Below, in pieces: positions 1 through 12,313 of a DNA stretch of 35,963 nucleotides. The stretch spans positions 1 to 35,963 of the forward strand of contig RCAB01000584.1 of assembly GCA_003640385.1 (NCBI GenBank). Reading direction: 5' to 3'. The notes beneath the pieces were generated by a model that made no database searches, was not told where the DNA came from, and saw only the letters and a program-made list of their open reading frames with translations. A program made the translations under genes and the position numbers. Positions within the stretch are counted from its first letter, which is position 1. Each line of letters begins with the position of its first letter. Origin of the DNA: Setaria digitata. Its lineage: Eukaryota; Nematoda; Chromadorea; Rhabditida; Setariidae.

Positions 1-586
1 TGATAAAAAAAAAAAAAAAGAAGAAACGACAAGAAAATAACAATAATTTTTCATTTCTTCGCGATAATTTTAATCACTTTTAAAACAAACATCACGTTAT
101 CAGAACGTTAAAATTTTTACATTATCTGCTAAATGAATAATCATAGCTAATAAAATTACGAAATCAATTAAGCAAGTTTAATGATAAACTTAATTTTAAT
201 AAATGCTAAATTAGTGAAATTAGCTGAGCAATTTTAATGCCACACTAATTATACATTTATCAAATACTATAATATTCTTTTTGTATTTATGCAAAAATTT
301 CTATATACTGTAATCAATTGGCCATAATATACGGCTAATTGCTTGCATTCAAATAGCGAAATTTTACGGCCAAAGAAAGGAGGAAAAAAAAAAAAAAAAA
401 ACGAGCCAAACTGATAGACAAATTTCGTGCCCTAATAAACATTAATGTACTAAATGACGTCAATGTGCAATTTTATTTCTTGCCAATATTATCATTAAGT
501 GGAAATTTTTAAAAAGGCAAAAAAGATTTAGCAATTTTTCTGGTCTTTTTCTTTCTCAGAAAAATGCCATCAAAAAGTGATTGAAA

Positions 587-625
<39 letters not shown>

Positions 626-2711
626 AGATAAATAAAAATAACGGAAAAGAGAAAGTTATGATTTGAGTGATTATAACTTATCGCTTTTTCAACTTTGCTA
701 CTGATTCTTTTCTTCCTCTTCCTCTTTCTTTCTTTTTTTTTTTTTTTTTTTTCTTTCTTTCTTTTTATTTTTTTCTCTTTTTCTTCTTTCATCTTTTTTT
801 TTATTTCAAAAAATTTAAAATTTCATTTATCCTTTTTGCTATATTTTTCATTTTACAGTGAAAAAAAATTTTGCTTCATTGAATCTTTAAATTTCACTAA
901 TCCACCGATTGAGCTAATTTAAATTAGTTAGCGTGCTAATTAAATTGCTTTCAGAAGGTGCTTATCGAGAAATACCGGTAGCAATTTGTCACAATTATTA
1001 AGTAATGTGAAACAATTATTTTTCTTTTTTTTTATTTTACGTTGAAAAATCACTTTTTAATTTCTAATTCGTATGAAAATTTGCATCTTCTCAACAGCAA
1101 CAAATTATTTGGAATATAATAAATTGCAGTAATAATACAATTAATTCTAGAGATTCATTCTCTTGTTCTTAACAGAGTATTAAATTGCTAAACTTAATAT
1201 TCTAATTTTAAACATTTATTTGTTTAAAATTGAAAAGTTTCAAGCAATTAACAATATTACATTTGCTACCTCCCTAATTTACTTAATACTATGCTTTTTA
1301 AACTCTATAATTAATTTTTTGCTCCTTGCTTGCATGATGGAATTCATTCAATCATCTTCTATTCTCAAAAAAAAAAAAAAAAATACAACTTTTTGCATTG
1401 AAAAATTTTAAATGTAACACTACCAAAGAAATTGTTGAAATATCATTAAAAAAAAAAAAACAATAAATAAAAAATTTCATTTACGTTTTTTATCACTTAT
1501 TGTTTTTTTTTTTTTTTAATTTTTAAAAATTATTTTTTATAGAGAAAAATTATTATTTCAATTATTTTTAGTGATTTATTCCCCATTATTTTATGTCAAA
1601 AACATACAGCTCAATTATTAATACATTCTTTTTTTATTTAACTAAAAATTTGGCTTTCGTCTTTCACAATTTGTCTTTATTCTTAATTTTTTCTTCTTTT
1701 TTTTTTTTTCAAAGTTTTGTAAATGATAAATTTTTGCCTTCTACAGCTACTGCTGAGTAAGATAAGTATTTCGAACTTAAAATTTGAAATTTCATACTTC
1801 AAAAATTGAAATTTCACATGCAATCTGCGCATTATATCAATTCGACAGAAAATGCTTTAGGCAAATTTTCAGCAACTTGTTGTCAATTTAATTTTGCTTA
1901 ATATGTATAATTAGTAATTTTCAGGTAGCTTCAACTTCATCAAGTTGCTACTAATTACATGTTACAATAAAATTGTAGAAAATAGATGCTAATTTAGCAA
2001 GTCATGAATTTTAGAACATGCAAATCTCAAGAAATCATGTCTCTTCATTAAATTCATGCAAGAAAAAAAAATGCCCTTCGTTTTTTTCTAAAATACGAGA
2101 ATTTGATTTTCAAAATGAAACATTTTATTTCAAAAAAAAAAAAAAAAAAAAATAGAAAATAAAAGAGAGAAGAAAATTTAAAATCGATAAGTTCTATCGA
2201 TAATTTTTTTTTCTTACAACTTTTCATTATTCAAGTAAAGAAAAGTATTTATTTATTTTTTTCCATTTCTATCCTTTCTCTCTTCTCTGAAAGCATAATT
2301 AATTTGACTAATTTAGTAGCAATTTTATATTCTTCAGTTTGGTCTACGAAACTTTTCTCTTCTTTTTTTTTCTCTCTCTCTCTCTTTATATATTAAAAAG
2401 AAAAAAAAAATTTAACAATTATTATTAAAAATATTTTGCCATTCTTTTTCAATGCTTTTCTTTTAATAAATGAATAATTAAGCCAAAAAAAAAAAAAAAT
2501 TAACAGGTAAATAAATTAAATAAACAAGTAAACAATTAAGTGAACAAAAATATTTTTTATATCAAAAAAAGAAGATAATGCATTTATTTTGAGCCAAATA
2601 TATGTATATATATGTATATTTCATATATATATATATAGGAGACATGAAATGATTTCGGCCTTTTTGCGGGGACATTAAAATATGTACATATATGTTATTT
2701 AGTCTATTCAG
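1..2711. other. AT-rich non-coding DNA with homopolymers
   Basis: No supported gene. It contains an A run of 30 at 594-623, a T run of 20 at 733-752, further A/T runs near 380-401, 1367-1382 and 2134-2151, and a CT-rich stretch near 2370-2388. AT dinucleotide repeats lie at 2600-2637. Short open frames here are translations of homopolymers (Lys or Phe runs). Confidence 0.6.
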
Positions 2712-2887
2712 TCATCCATTCTTGGCTCATTTCATTTGAGCCATGCATAGTGCTTCAGTGCATGTTCGATTTTAGCCAATGCTTTATAGTTTAGCAGGCA
2801 TCCTTTAGGCAATTTCCTCTTATCCTTTGTTAGACAGACTGCTTAGTTTTCCCAATACAAACTGCTAATTTCATTTAAAATTAGCCA
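2712..2887. repeat. Diverged array with 22-bp periodicity (weak)
   Basis: The less AT-rich stretch breaks into 22-base steps at 2756, 2778, 2800, 2822, 2844 and 2866. Units at 2778, 2800 and 2822 share an [A/T]-C/G-CTTT core four to eight bases in (AATGCTTTATAG, ATCCTTTAGGC, ATCCTTTGTTAG). Similarity between units is low, so this is a tentative companion of the clearer array at 3682-3835. Confidence 0.3.
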
Positions 2888-2914
2888 AAAATTATAAATT
2901 TCTTTCCTACTTTA

Positions 2915-3010
2915 TAATAATAATATTAAAATATATTAATAATATTTTATTATTAATAATATTAATAATATTTTATAATAATAATAATATTAATATTGTT
3001 ATTATTGTTA

Positions 3011-3096
<86 letters not shown>
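2915..3096. repeat. AAT/ATT microsatellite
   Basis: An uninterrupted TTA/ATT trinucleotide repeat of about 83 bases runs from 3014 to 3096. It is preceded by imperfect AATAAT and ATTAAT blocks from 2915. The AAT-rich left part and ATT-rich right part are complementary, so the region can fold into long A/T hairpins. Confidence 0.9.
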
Positions 3097-3300
3097 GCTA
3101 TTTCTTTTCCAATATTATCTTTTCATTGTTCTCATTATTTTCCAATTTTTAAGCTGAAATTTTTAAAATTTCCATTAACATTTATTCGATGTGACATTTT
3201 GCATCCTTAATTATCACTTTCCTTTCTTTCTAAGTCTATTTTAATTTATTAATTTCTTTTTTGATATATTATTAGTTTCTTTTTACAACGAAAGAAGTAA

Positions 3301-3543
3301 AAAATCTACTCAAACATTATTTTCATACTTTAAGCCTTCCACTGACGAGATTGAGTAAATTATGCCGCAATTAACATCAATAATTAATTATTTGCAGCTA
3401 ATGATGCTGTTTGAAATTATCACAAAAAAATTATATTGCAGAAAATTTACTCAAATATTATTTCTACACTTTAAGACCTGTATTTTCAAGGTTGAGTAAA
3501 TCACACCGCAATTAGCATCAATAATTAATTAGTTGCAATTAAT
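3301..3543. repeat. Direct duplication, 141-bp period, with internal dyad
   Basis: A segment of about 102 bases at 3301-3402 recurs diverged at 3442-3543. Both contain ACTCAAA, CACTTTAAG or ACTTTAAG, TTGAGTAAAT, CCGCAATTA and CATCAATAATTAATTA in order. In the second copy TTTACTCAA and TTGAGTAAA are a perfect inverted pair; the first copy keeps seven bases of each arm. No reading frame spans the copies. Confidence 0.8.
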
Positions 3544-3681
3544 TTGATTTTAAAAAATTTCGTTCTAAGAATATTTTTAAGTTTTCAAATGGATCAGTTG
3601 AAAGAACATTTTTCAAAAAGCACTTTTCCACTTGCCTTATTTCTAATTTTTTTTTTTTTTTTTTGATTTCCGAAAAAAATT

Positions 3682-3835
3682 TAGTTTTCTGAACAGCGAG
3701 GCTAAGTATTTGGCTTAGTCTGACCAAGTATTTTGATCAGCCAAGAAAAGTGTTTCCATTATCTAAGCTGACTATTCTGCCTGATAAGGCCGGGCATTTT
3801 AATTAATTAAGCCAAATGCTTTGTTCAATCGGATC
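3682..3835. repeat. Diverged 22-bp tandem array, about 7 units
   Basis: Units begin at 3682, 3704, 3726, 3748, 3770, 3792 and 3814, each exactly 22 bases. Three consecutive units start AAGTATTTGG, AAGTATTTTG and AAGTGTTTCC. The others keep a TTT core at the same offset and an AAGCC/AGGCC-like end. Because 22 is not a multiple of three, the array is not a repeated peptide. It is less AT-rich than its surroundings. Confidence 0.6.
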
Positions 3836-5000
3836 TTGATTGGAACACAATGGCATCGCAGAAGATAAACTGATCATTTCGGTGACACCTATACTCTTCA
3901 TAAATGCTGCTTGTATGTTTATAAATATTCAAGAATAGATTGAAATAAATCTATTCAGAGTAAATTAAAAGAAAATTTGCTATCTGAAATTTTGATAAAA
4001 ACTTTTTTTTTTTTACTAGAAAGTCAATTTTTGCTTCTTAAATTTTTTTTTTTTTAGAATGATTTCATTTCATTTTTGCAATTTGTTATTTCTATTAATG
4101 TCAATAAGCAGAATTTACTTCGTAAACTAATTAAAAGTGTCAAATGAAAAAGGCAAGTATTACTGACATTTTTAGCTTTTATTTAGTATTAATTAATTTA
4201 TTTTTGGCGACGAATAACAATACTTTTCAAAATTGTTAATAAAAAGAAATTCTTAATCAAAAAAATTTTTAGATCACTTTGAAAAAAAATCATCCCTATA
4301 TCTTATTTTATTATTATTATTTTTTTTTTAATTTTCTCAAATCTTGTTTTTTTGATGTTAAATTTAATAAAGTATTCTTTCATTCATTTTTACATTTTTG
4401 TAAAATATTTCCTTACTATTTCCCATCTCAGTAATGTGCTTTTTATGAGTTCGGATTTTCATTAATGCTTTTTTATGAGTTTATGAGTTCCTATTTTAAC
4501 GAAATAAATATTCTTTATCAATCACCATTTTATTAGAGGATTTTTATCAGTTGATATTCTGTCAAAAATAGTTTTTTTTTGTGAATTTTCATCATATAGA
4601 AAGAAATATTTCAGTTGACTTCCTTTTTTTTTTTCCCAAATCTTTTTTGCTTCTTTTCATTAATAAAAGATTCTTAAGCAATTTTAATTTTGATAAAAAA
4701 TACTTCTAATAATTAGCTGCCTGTATCAATCACGATCTCTGTAAAGTTTTTTTTTTTTTTTTACAATTTTTCATTTTGAAAATTTTATTTTTTACCAATT
4801 TATATTTTAATTTTTGAGCTTTTCAAGAAAATTCGCCATAATTGAAGGTGAAAAAAAAAATTAATTTCATCAACTAATGACTTGAGTGGCGAAGTATTAA
4901 ATCATTGCTGTTCGATTTTCTATATTACCATAGTAACACTTCTTTATCTCTCCTCTTAACACTAATAATGATCGTCTGAGAAAAGCGAGATAAAATTTTC

Positions 5001-5026
5001 TTAATTATAAAAAATTTTATAATTAA
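5001..5026. repeat. Perfect 12-bp inverted repeat
   Basis: TTAATTATAAAA (5001-5012) and TTTTATAATTAA (5015-5026) are perfect complements around an AA spacer, giving a near-continuous palindrome. Confidence 0.6.
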
Positions 5027-5338
5027 CATGGATATGTATTTGTTGCACCAAAAAAAAAAAAACAAAAAAAAAATAGAAAAGAAAAGAAAAAAAAAAAAAG
5101 AAAGAATGGAAAGATTAACTTTTATTTTTTTTTTTTTCGCTTCATTTCCGGTGCAAATAAAAAAAAATATGACAAGTACAAAATTATTTTTTATTTCACA
5201 TTATTTCTTCACATCTCCTTTTATTTACTTCTTTATTTTTATTTTTTTTTTTTCACTTTTTCTTTTGCTTAAAAAGAAAATTTCAGTTAGCAAAATTTAC
5301 AAAAATAGCCAATTGTTATTCGTCATTTTCTTTCTTAT

Positions 5339-5370
5339 TATTTAAATTTAATTATTATTAAATTTAAATA
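5339..5370. repeat. Perfect 14-bp inverted repeat
   Basis: Arms 5339-5352 (TATTTAAATTTAAT) and 5357-5370 pair perfectly around a four-base TATT loop. It abuts the ATCAATT-rich tract on its right. Confidence 0.6.
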
Positions 5371-5447
5371 TCAATTATTTATATCAATTATCAATTAAAT
5401 TATCAATTTATATCAATTATATCAATTAAATATCAATTATCAATTAT
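5371..5447. repeat. ATCAATT-rich imperfect tandem repeat
   Basis: The core TCAATT recurs eight times in 77 bases with 7-12-base spacing, separated by AT-only linkers. Confidence 0.6.
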
Positions 5448-6899
5448 TTAAATTTGTCCGAAAAATTTTACAGTTAGTTGAATTTTCCATTGATTTAACT
5501 GATACAATTAATTGCTATGATAAGTGTGCGAAAATTTGAAATTTTAAAGACATCGATGATCATCATTTAGTTAATTAGCAGCAAAAATTAAACAATTATG
5601 GAATATATTACGAAGGGATCATATCCTACGTAGCAACCAACATTTTTTAATCAATTGTGAAATATTTTTCATAATTTACGGTGTTTAAATTAGGAAGAAA
5701 CGATTGAACTGCAAGTACAATTTGAATTAAATTACCTAACTTCAAGTTATATTGCAAAAAAAAAAAAAAAAAAAAAAAGATAATATTTTAATTAAGAACA
5801 GATTGATAAATTAGCAAAATATATTTTAATACAAATTTTTGCGCAATCACAGAACTACTGAGAAACTTGCATCATATTTGTTCAGGTGTTATCGCACATA
5901 ATATGTTTCATCATATTTTATCAAGTTAATAATTAATTAATTATTCCTCCAAGAACTGAATGAAATGCTAGCAAACAAGTCGGTATGATATCTATTCCTT
6001 ACTTTTTCTTCCTTTTTTTTTTTTTTTTTTCTGTTTTTTCTATAGCTATCAGTATAGAAATGCTTATAAAATGATAATTATCGTTCGCATAATTTTCATT
6101 CTCGAATTTTCTCCACACAATGCTTTTTTTTTCTTTAATTTTTTCAAAAAAAAAAAAAAAATGCATCATTTTCATGTCAGATATTATATCATTAAGTGAT
6201 ACATTCCTATTCCTTTCAGAATTTTTCGCTTCCAAATTTTTATTTTTTTTGATCATTTGTATTTTTATTTTTTCTTCCTTTTAATTTTCAGGAAGAGATT
6301 TTTTTTTTTTTTTGTCTTCAAATTGCTTATACTTTAAGTGTTAGAAAATGAAATTGAAATATGTATTTGAGAAGAAACATTAGCAAAAGTTAATCTAAGT
6401 GGAAAATTTTTTTTAAAAAAAAAAGTATTCACCAATTTATGCAATTCAAATTTTAAATGAAGCAAAATAATTTTTATTCCAAAAAAAAAGTAACATATTT
6501 TTTATCATTTCTCTAAAGCAAATCTAAGTAGGTTTGATTTTTTTTTTTTTAAGCAATGAATTTCAAATTTCATACAATTACGTAAAAGCATCACGAAGAG
6601 CGAAAAATTACACGTATGGATGTTAATTAGCCACTCATAAAGCATATAAAAGCTTAAATTAAAAATTGAAATTCATATTAAAAAAATAAACGGAACCAAG
6701 AAAACAAAGAAAAAGCGAAATTTTAATTTTGCTAATAATTTAATTTTTAAATAACTTTTACAAATATTTAACTTTTTTCTTTTCTTTTTTTTTTTTTACT
6801 TTTTTATTGCTTTTTAAAATACATTAAATGTGAAGGAGTAATATTTCCAAGGACATTTTTACCTTTTAATTGAGCCATTTATTCTGGCACCTCATCAAA

Positions 6900-6930
<31 letters not shown>

Positions 6931-7192
6931 CGCGCAAAAAATTGGTGTAATTTTCGAAAATTATTTTGTAAAATTATTTTCTATAGCTTTAAATTCTTTT
7001 TCTTTTTTTCTTTTTCCCTCTCTTTTTTTTTTTTTTTTTTTGCGTAAAATTTGTAACTAACACAATATCGGTGGATTATTCGAAGTGATTCATAAATGTA
7101 TAAAATAATTATTGTTAATATTGTCGCATATCCTGTCCTATAATTTCTCTTTTTCTATTTTTCCCACTCATTTTTTTTCCCTTCTTACCTGT

Positions 7193-7228
<36 letters not shown>

Positions 7229-8963
7229 TATCGATGATTTTTATGATGAACTTATCAATGCTGCTTAAATTTAGCCTGTTGCTTAGTGTAGGCGATTTTT
7301 ATGGAGGAAAAAAAAAAGCTTGAAACATGCTGTGAGATAATTGATAATTGACTAATTATTTATTCAAATTACTCTAAATTAAAAATCAAATGGCCTGTAT
7401 TGATACAAGGAAAAATAAAAAAGGTTTGACAGCATTTTATTTTATATTTTGCCTTTAAACTTTTACTTTTATTCAACATCATTCATTTTAATAATGAATG
7501 AAAAATATTAAATATTTTAATAACTTTGTACCACTACTACACAGCAATATAATTTCTCTTTTTTTTTCCAAATTCAATTTTAATTATTAAATGGAATAAT
7601 TCGAAGAAATTCTTTTTTTCGGTGTTACAAATTATCGTTGGCTTCACATTCAACAATTCTGCTTTAACTTTTATTTTTTATATATATATATAAAATAATA
7701 ATTTAATACTTAATTCTTGATCACATATATATATTTATTCATTTATTTATTTATTTATTTTAAAGGATATATTAAACTACTGCTCGTGTTGCAATACGTG
7801 AATATATGGATTACGTGAACTTTTACGCAAAATGATTGTCTATTACGCTGATCAACAATTATGCGCTAGTGATCAAGAATTAAGTATTAACATTTAGTGT
7901 AAGATTTACTAATTAACAGTTCTATTCTAATGATATAGGTAGCAATTTAGGGAAAGTTGTTTTTTTTTTTCTTTTTTTTTTAACATTTATCTGATTTACT
8001 TTTTCTTTTTCATGCGGCTCAATTTCGAAAGGAAGAACTGAATTTTACAAGTTGTTGAAATATTTCACTTTTCTATTTTTCAATACTTAAGTAACTATCT
8101 GCTTTCATTAGAAACTCGTCAAAAATCTGAATCGTAAATTTATTTTTTACCAAAATTTTTTTCTATTTATTATTCAAATATTATGACCTAAAAATTAGAT
8201 TATTTAAATCAGACACTGAAAATTATACACATATGAGGAGCATTTTATGTGTTTTCTTTTTTGGCAACAAAGTGATATTCATTATCGCTTTTGTTCTATA
8301 ATTAATCACCAAATTTAAATTAAAAAGGAAAAAACAATTTTCATATATATATATATATTTCTTTTCTTTCTTCATATTTTCGTTTGCATTTCTTTACTAC
8401 AAAATCTCCTAGGAGATTATTTAAAACAGGGAAAAGAGCTTTTATTTATTTATTTATTCATTTTTTTTTTCTTTTGCTCTTTTCTGATAACGTTTCATTT
8501 ATTAGTTGTTAATAATTAACAGTTATATTGCCTCGAGACATTTTTCATTGTTTAAATTTATCCAAAAATTAACAAAAAGATATTGAAAATGAGTTTTCTT
8601 TTTTTTATTCTTTATTTAAAAAAAAAAAAAATTTAAATTCAATTTCGCCTCATTTTTATCTGGCTTCTTTTTTTTCCTTCTTTTTCTTTTTTATTTTTTT
8701 GTTTCTAATCGTTCAATTAATTTTTTCCTAAAATGCTTTGTTTTTTATTGATGCAAGTACGAAAGAAAAATTATAATTTTGTGATAAAAAAATTTGCATT
8801 TATTTATTGCTTCATTTACTTTTTTCTTTGCATTTTTCCTTTCCGACTTCAAATTTTAGGCATTGTAATTTTCCATTTGTGGAAAAAACTTGCCTAATTT
8901 ATTGCGAATTTATTTTTATGAAATATTAAATTTAGTCGAATTTTTTTTATCATTTTGCTTCCT

Positions 8964-9001
<38 letters not shown>
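8964..9001. repeat. CT dinucleotide microsatellite
   Basis: A CT run with one G interruption; it is uninterrupted for 28 bases from 8973 to 9000. Confidence 0.9.
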
Positions 9002-9003
<2 letters not shown>

Positions 9004-9063
9004 TATTTAACTAGATGAAGGATTTTTAATTTTTCTTTTTGATTTTCAGGAATTATTTTTTTT

Positions 9064-9094
<31 letters not shown>

Positions 9095-11072
9095 CATTTG
9101 AATGCACAAAAAGTCATGAAAAAAAGAAAAGCTCATTTGAAATTTTAGAGAAGAAAAATGCAACTTTTTTTTAAAGATTACAAACTGCACAAGTCAAATA
9201 AATTTACATTTCAGCTCAAATATTCTAGGAAAGTTGTTAATGTTACATCATGAAGGCATCCTTTTTTTTTTCTCGAAAATAATTCCTTTCATAAAACTTA
9301 AAGCTTACCTTTTTCATTTAAAAAAAAAAAAAAAAAAAAAAAAGAAAAGAAAAAATGGACTTATTGTGGCTTAAATTTGATTAATTCATTTTCGGTTTTT
9401 AATTTATTTCACATTTTTCATTTTTTTTACATGTTATCCATATATTCCTACTTCTGTACAAATTTTATTTTGTGCATATAATATTAATAATTTAGTTTAT
9501 GATTTTTTACTAATAATGCTAATTGATTGTTTTTTTTTCTTTCTTTTCTTTTTACAGTTTTTTTCTCCAAAGACCGATAAATTAAATAATTTAAGAATAC
9601 AAGGAATATTCGTTAAAAAGAAAAAGCAGATGTAATTATTTGGAAAAAAAAAAAAGTTTATTTATCACAAATTTCTAATTTTTCGATGAAAAAAAAAAAA
9701 ACAAAAACAAATAAATAAATGAATAAGAAATAGTCTTTGGTGAAAGAAATGACTGAAAATTTTCCACAAATCATTTTGACTTCCAAAATATCAACCAGAA
9801 GTAAATAAAATGATGTTTCGAAAAAAATAAAAAAGCATTATTAATAACAGGTAGCTTTCCTTTTCATTTGTTTTTTCTCAAGAATAATAAATTTGAAATT
9901 AATAAAAGGAAGCGAAAAAAACAAAACTAAACCAATTGTAGCATTATTTTTTTTTTTTCTTGTTTCTAATTTCCTTTCTCTCTGCATTATTATTTGTATT
10001 TATTTCATTTGCTTGACGTCATTTTTCTGATGAAAAATGCAAAAGAAAAATTTCAATTTCTTAAAAAAGTGTCATTGCACAGAAGCTTGAAATGAAATTA
10101 ACTTCAAATTGAAAACGAACAAAAAGATGAAACTCCAATGGCATTTATTTCGTTCCGCTTTCAGTTATCTCCGAAATTTCCCTTTTTTTTTCTTCCTTAA
10201 TTTCTATTTATTACTCTTAAAAAAGAAAAGAAAGAATTTGAGTATTTTTTCTTTATTTTAATTTATTCGTACTCAAAGGAAAAAAAAAATGGAAATAATA
10301 TTAATTTTTAAATTTTTATTTTTGGCTGTTAACGATTACTAATTATTCTTGAAACTTTCAGTGAACTATTTTTATTGCACAATTAATATTAATGCACTGC
10401 TTCATAGATAAAAAATTGTAAATTTCAAAAATTTAAAAATGGAATATTTCCTTTCTCGTCATACATTGCGGATTATATTAATCAGTCTGGCACGACGATA
10501 ATGTTTTGTTAATGAAAATTTAACACTCAGTTATAGAATTTTGCTAATTAAAAATCCAAACAGTAGGAGAAGATAAAAGACAAAAGGGAACAAGAAGTGA
10601 GATAAATTTGCGAACTAAAATGATTTTGTTCAGCATCAGCTTTGGAACAAATTTTAAATGCATCAATTAAATTTCCTTCGGTTGCCATAGAGATGATAAT
10701 GATTAAAAATTGAAATTAATTCTGCTCATCTATTTGCTATCATTCATTGTTCAATAACTATTGCATTTGATTTTCTGTACAAGCTAATTTTAATTTCAAT
10801 CTAATTCCTTTTTAAATATTTATTTACACTCTTTTTTTTTTTTTTTTTTTTTCTTGGAAACTTCAATTGCGCCATTTTTTTTTTCTAGCTATTTTTTGTG
10901 CTTTTTTTTCGTCTAATTTTTTATTCACTTTTTCTATTCTACAGTTCTTTGAGTACTTTGTTAAAAAGAAAAACAGAATTTTTTTTCTTTTTTATTTTTT
11001 ATGAAAATAGAAAAGTAAAAAAAAATTCTCCATTAAGACCAGAGAGCAAAATTTGCCAATTTTCAAGGAAAG

Positions 11073-11104
<32 letters not shown>

Positions 11105-11552
11105 TAGAGACATATTGAATTTATTACATTTGACAACGAATAAAAATAAACTGAACGATAGGAAATTTGAAAATTTTCAAAGCTATCTTTGGGGAATTTT
11201 TCATTTCTCATTTTTTGAGTTCAAAATAAAATACTAATCAAAAGTTGTTGGAAATGGCAAGCAGTTTAATATTTTCACTTTTTAAATTTTTTCCATTTAT
11301 TTTGATTAATTAAAATTTATGAATATTGAAATTCAAATGCATGTGTTAAATGAAGGGGAATTTTTTAAAGTTAAAAATATATATTATATGAAATATATAT
11401 GAAAAATGCTTAAATGATAGAAAATTTATTATTTATACAATTTATTTGATTTTCAACACTTTCAATTAATACTTCTAATCCAAACAAATTTTCTTTTTAT
11501 TCCATATATTTGTCTAAGTTTTTTGGAATATTCAAAAGTATCTACTGCTGCT

Positions 11553-11585
<33 letters not shown>

Positions 11586-12038
11586 TATATGTCTATGTAA
11601 TTATTATATTCAGATGTTTCAATTTATATATGATTATTTAAATTCTTAATTCTCTTTTAGCTTGTATATGCTTAAAAAAAAAAAAAAAATCTATTGGAAT
11701 TAAATAAATACTGATCAAAGTTCGCATACATTCCTACATCTGATTGTAAATATTGTATAAAAAATATTTGTTGAAATTCATTTCACTTCATTTAATGTAG
11801 ATTATGATTTAAAAAAAAAAAAAAAAAAAAAAAATTTATTAAAATTCATGAACGATCTTTGTATTCATTCGACTTTACCATACACCTAAAAAGTGATTAA
11901 AAGTGTTGGCTGAAACTAGTAAATGATTATTCAATTTCCTATACTTCTACGCATTTATTTGCATATAATTAGAAATGAACGCTTGTTGAAATTTGTATGC
12001 ATTATTTTATATTCTTATCTATACATATTTATGCTTTA

Positions 12039-12313
12039 TTTAATATACTGAAATCACTTCTGTTAACAATATCAATTCTTAATTAGTAGTAAAACATTTC
12101 ATTTTTTTTTTTTTTTTAATTCCACTTTAACTTTTTGTTCATCGCATGCTTTATCATTTTCACTTCATCTAATTANTTTAATATACTGAAATCACTTCTG
12201 TTAACAACATCAATTCTTAATTAGTAGTAAAACATTTCATTTTTTTTTTTTTTTTAATTCCACTTTAACTTTTTGTTCATCGCATGCTTTATCATTTTCA
12301 CTTCATCTAATTA
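12039..12313. repeat. 137-bp near-perfect duplication flanking an N
   Basis: 12039-12175 and 12177-12313 are identical over 137 bases apart from one T/C difference (ACAATATC versus ACAACATC), including a T run of the same length (16). A single N at 12176 separates them. This is what an unmerged overlap or two joined haplotypes would look like; a true recent tandem duplication is less likely. Confidence 0.9.

Larger units (their letters stand above)
3836..12038. other. AT-rich non-coding DNA with simple repeats
   Basis: No supported gene over 8.2 kb on either strand. Contents include A/T runs (for example 5757-5778, 7195-7223, 9320-9343, 11080-11104, 11557-11584, 11811-11834), perfect hairpins near 5001-5026 and 5339-5370, an ATCAATT-rich tract, a TTTA run near 7737-7760, a CT repeat at 8964-9000 and AT repeats near 7679-7693 and 8343-8359. 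Open frames in it are Phe/Lys/Ile-rich by-products of base composition. Confidence 0.55.

Noticed and set aside
592..922. Lys-rich and Phe-rich frames on both strands
   Set aside because: Products of A and T homopolymers without splice or motif support. The same holds for 5028-5345, 5999-6256, 10898-11211, 21902-22300 and 27963-28205.
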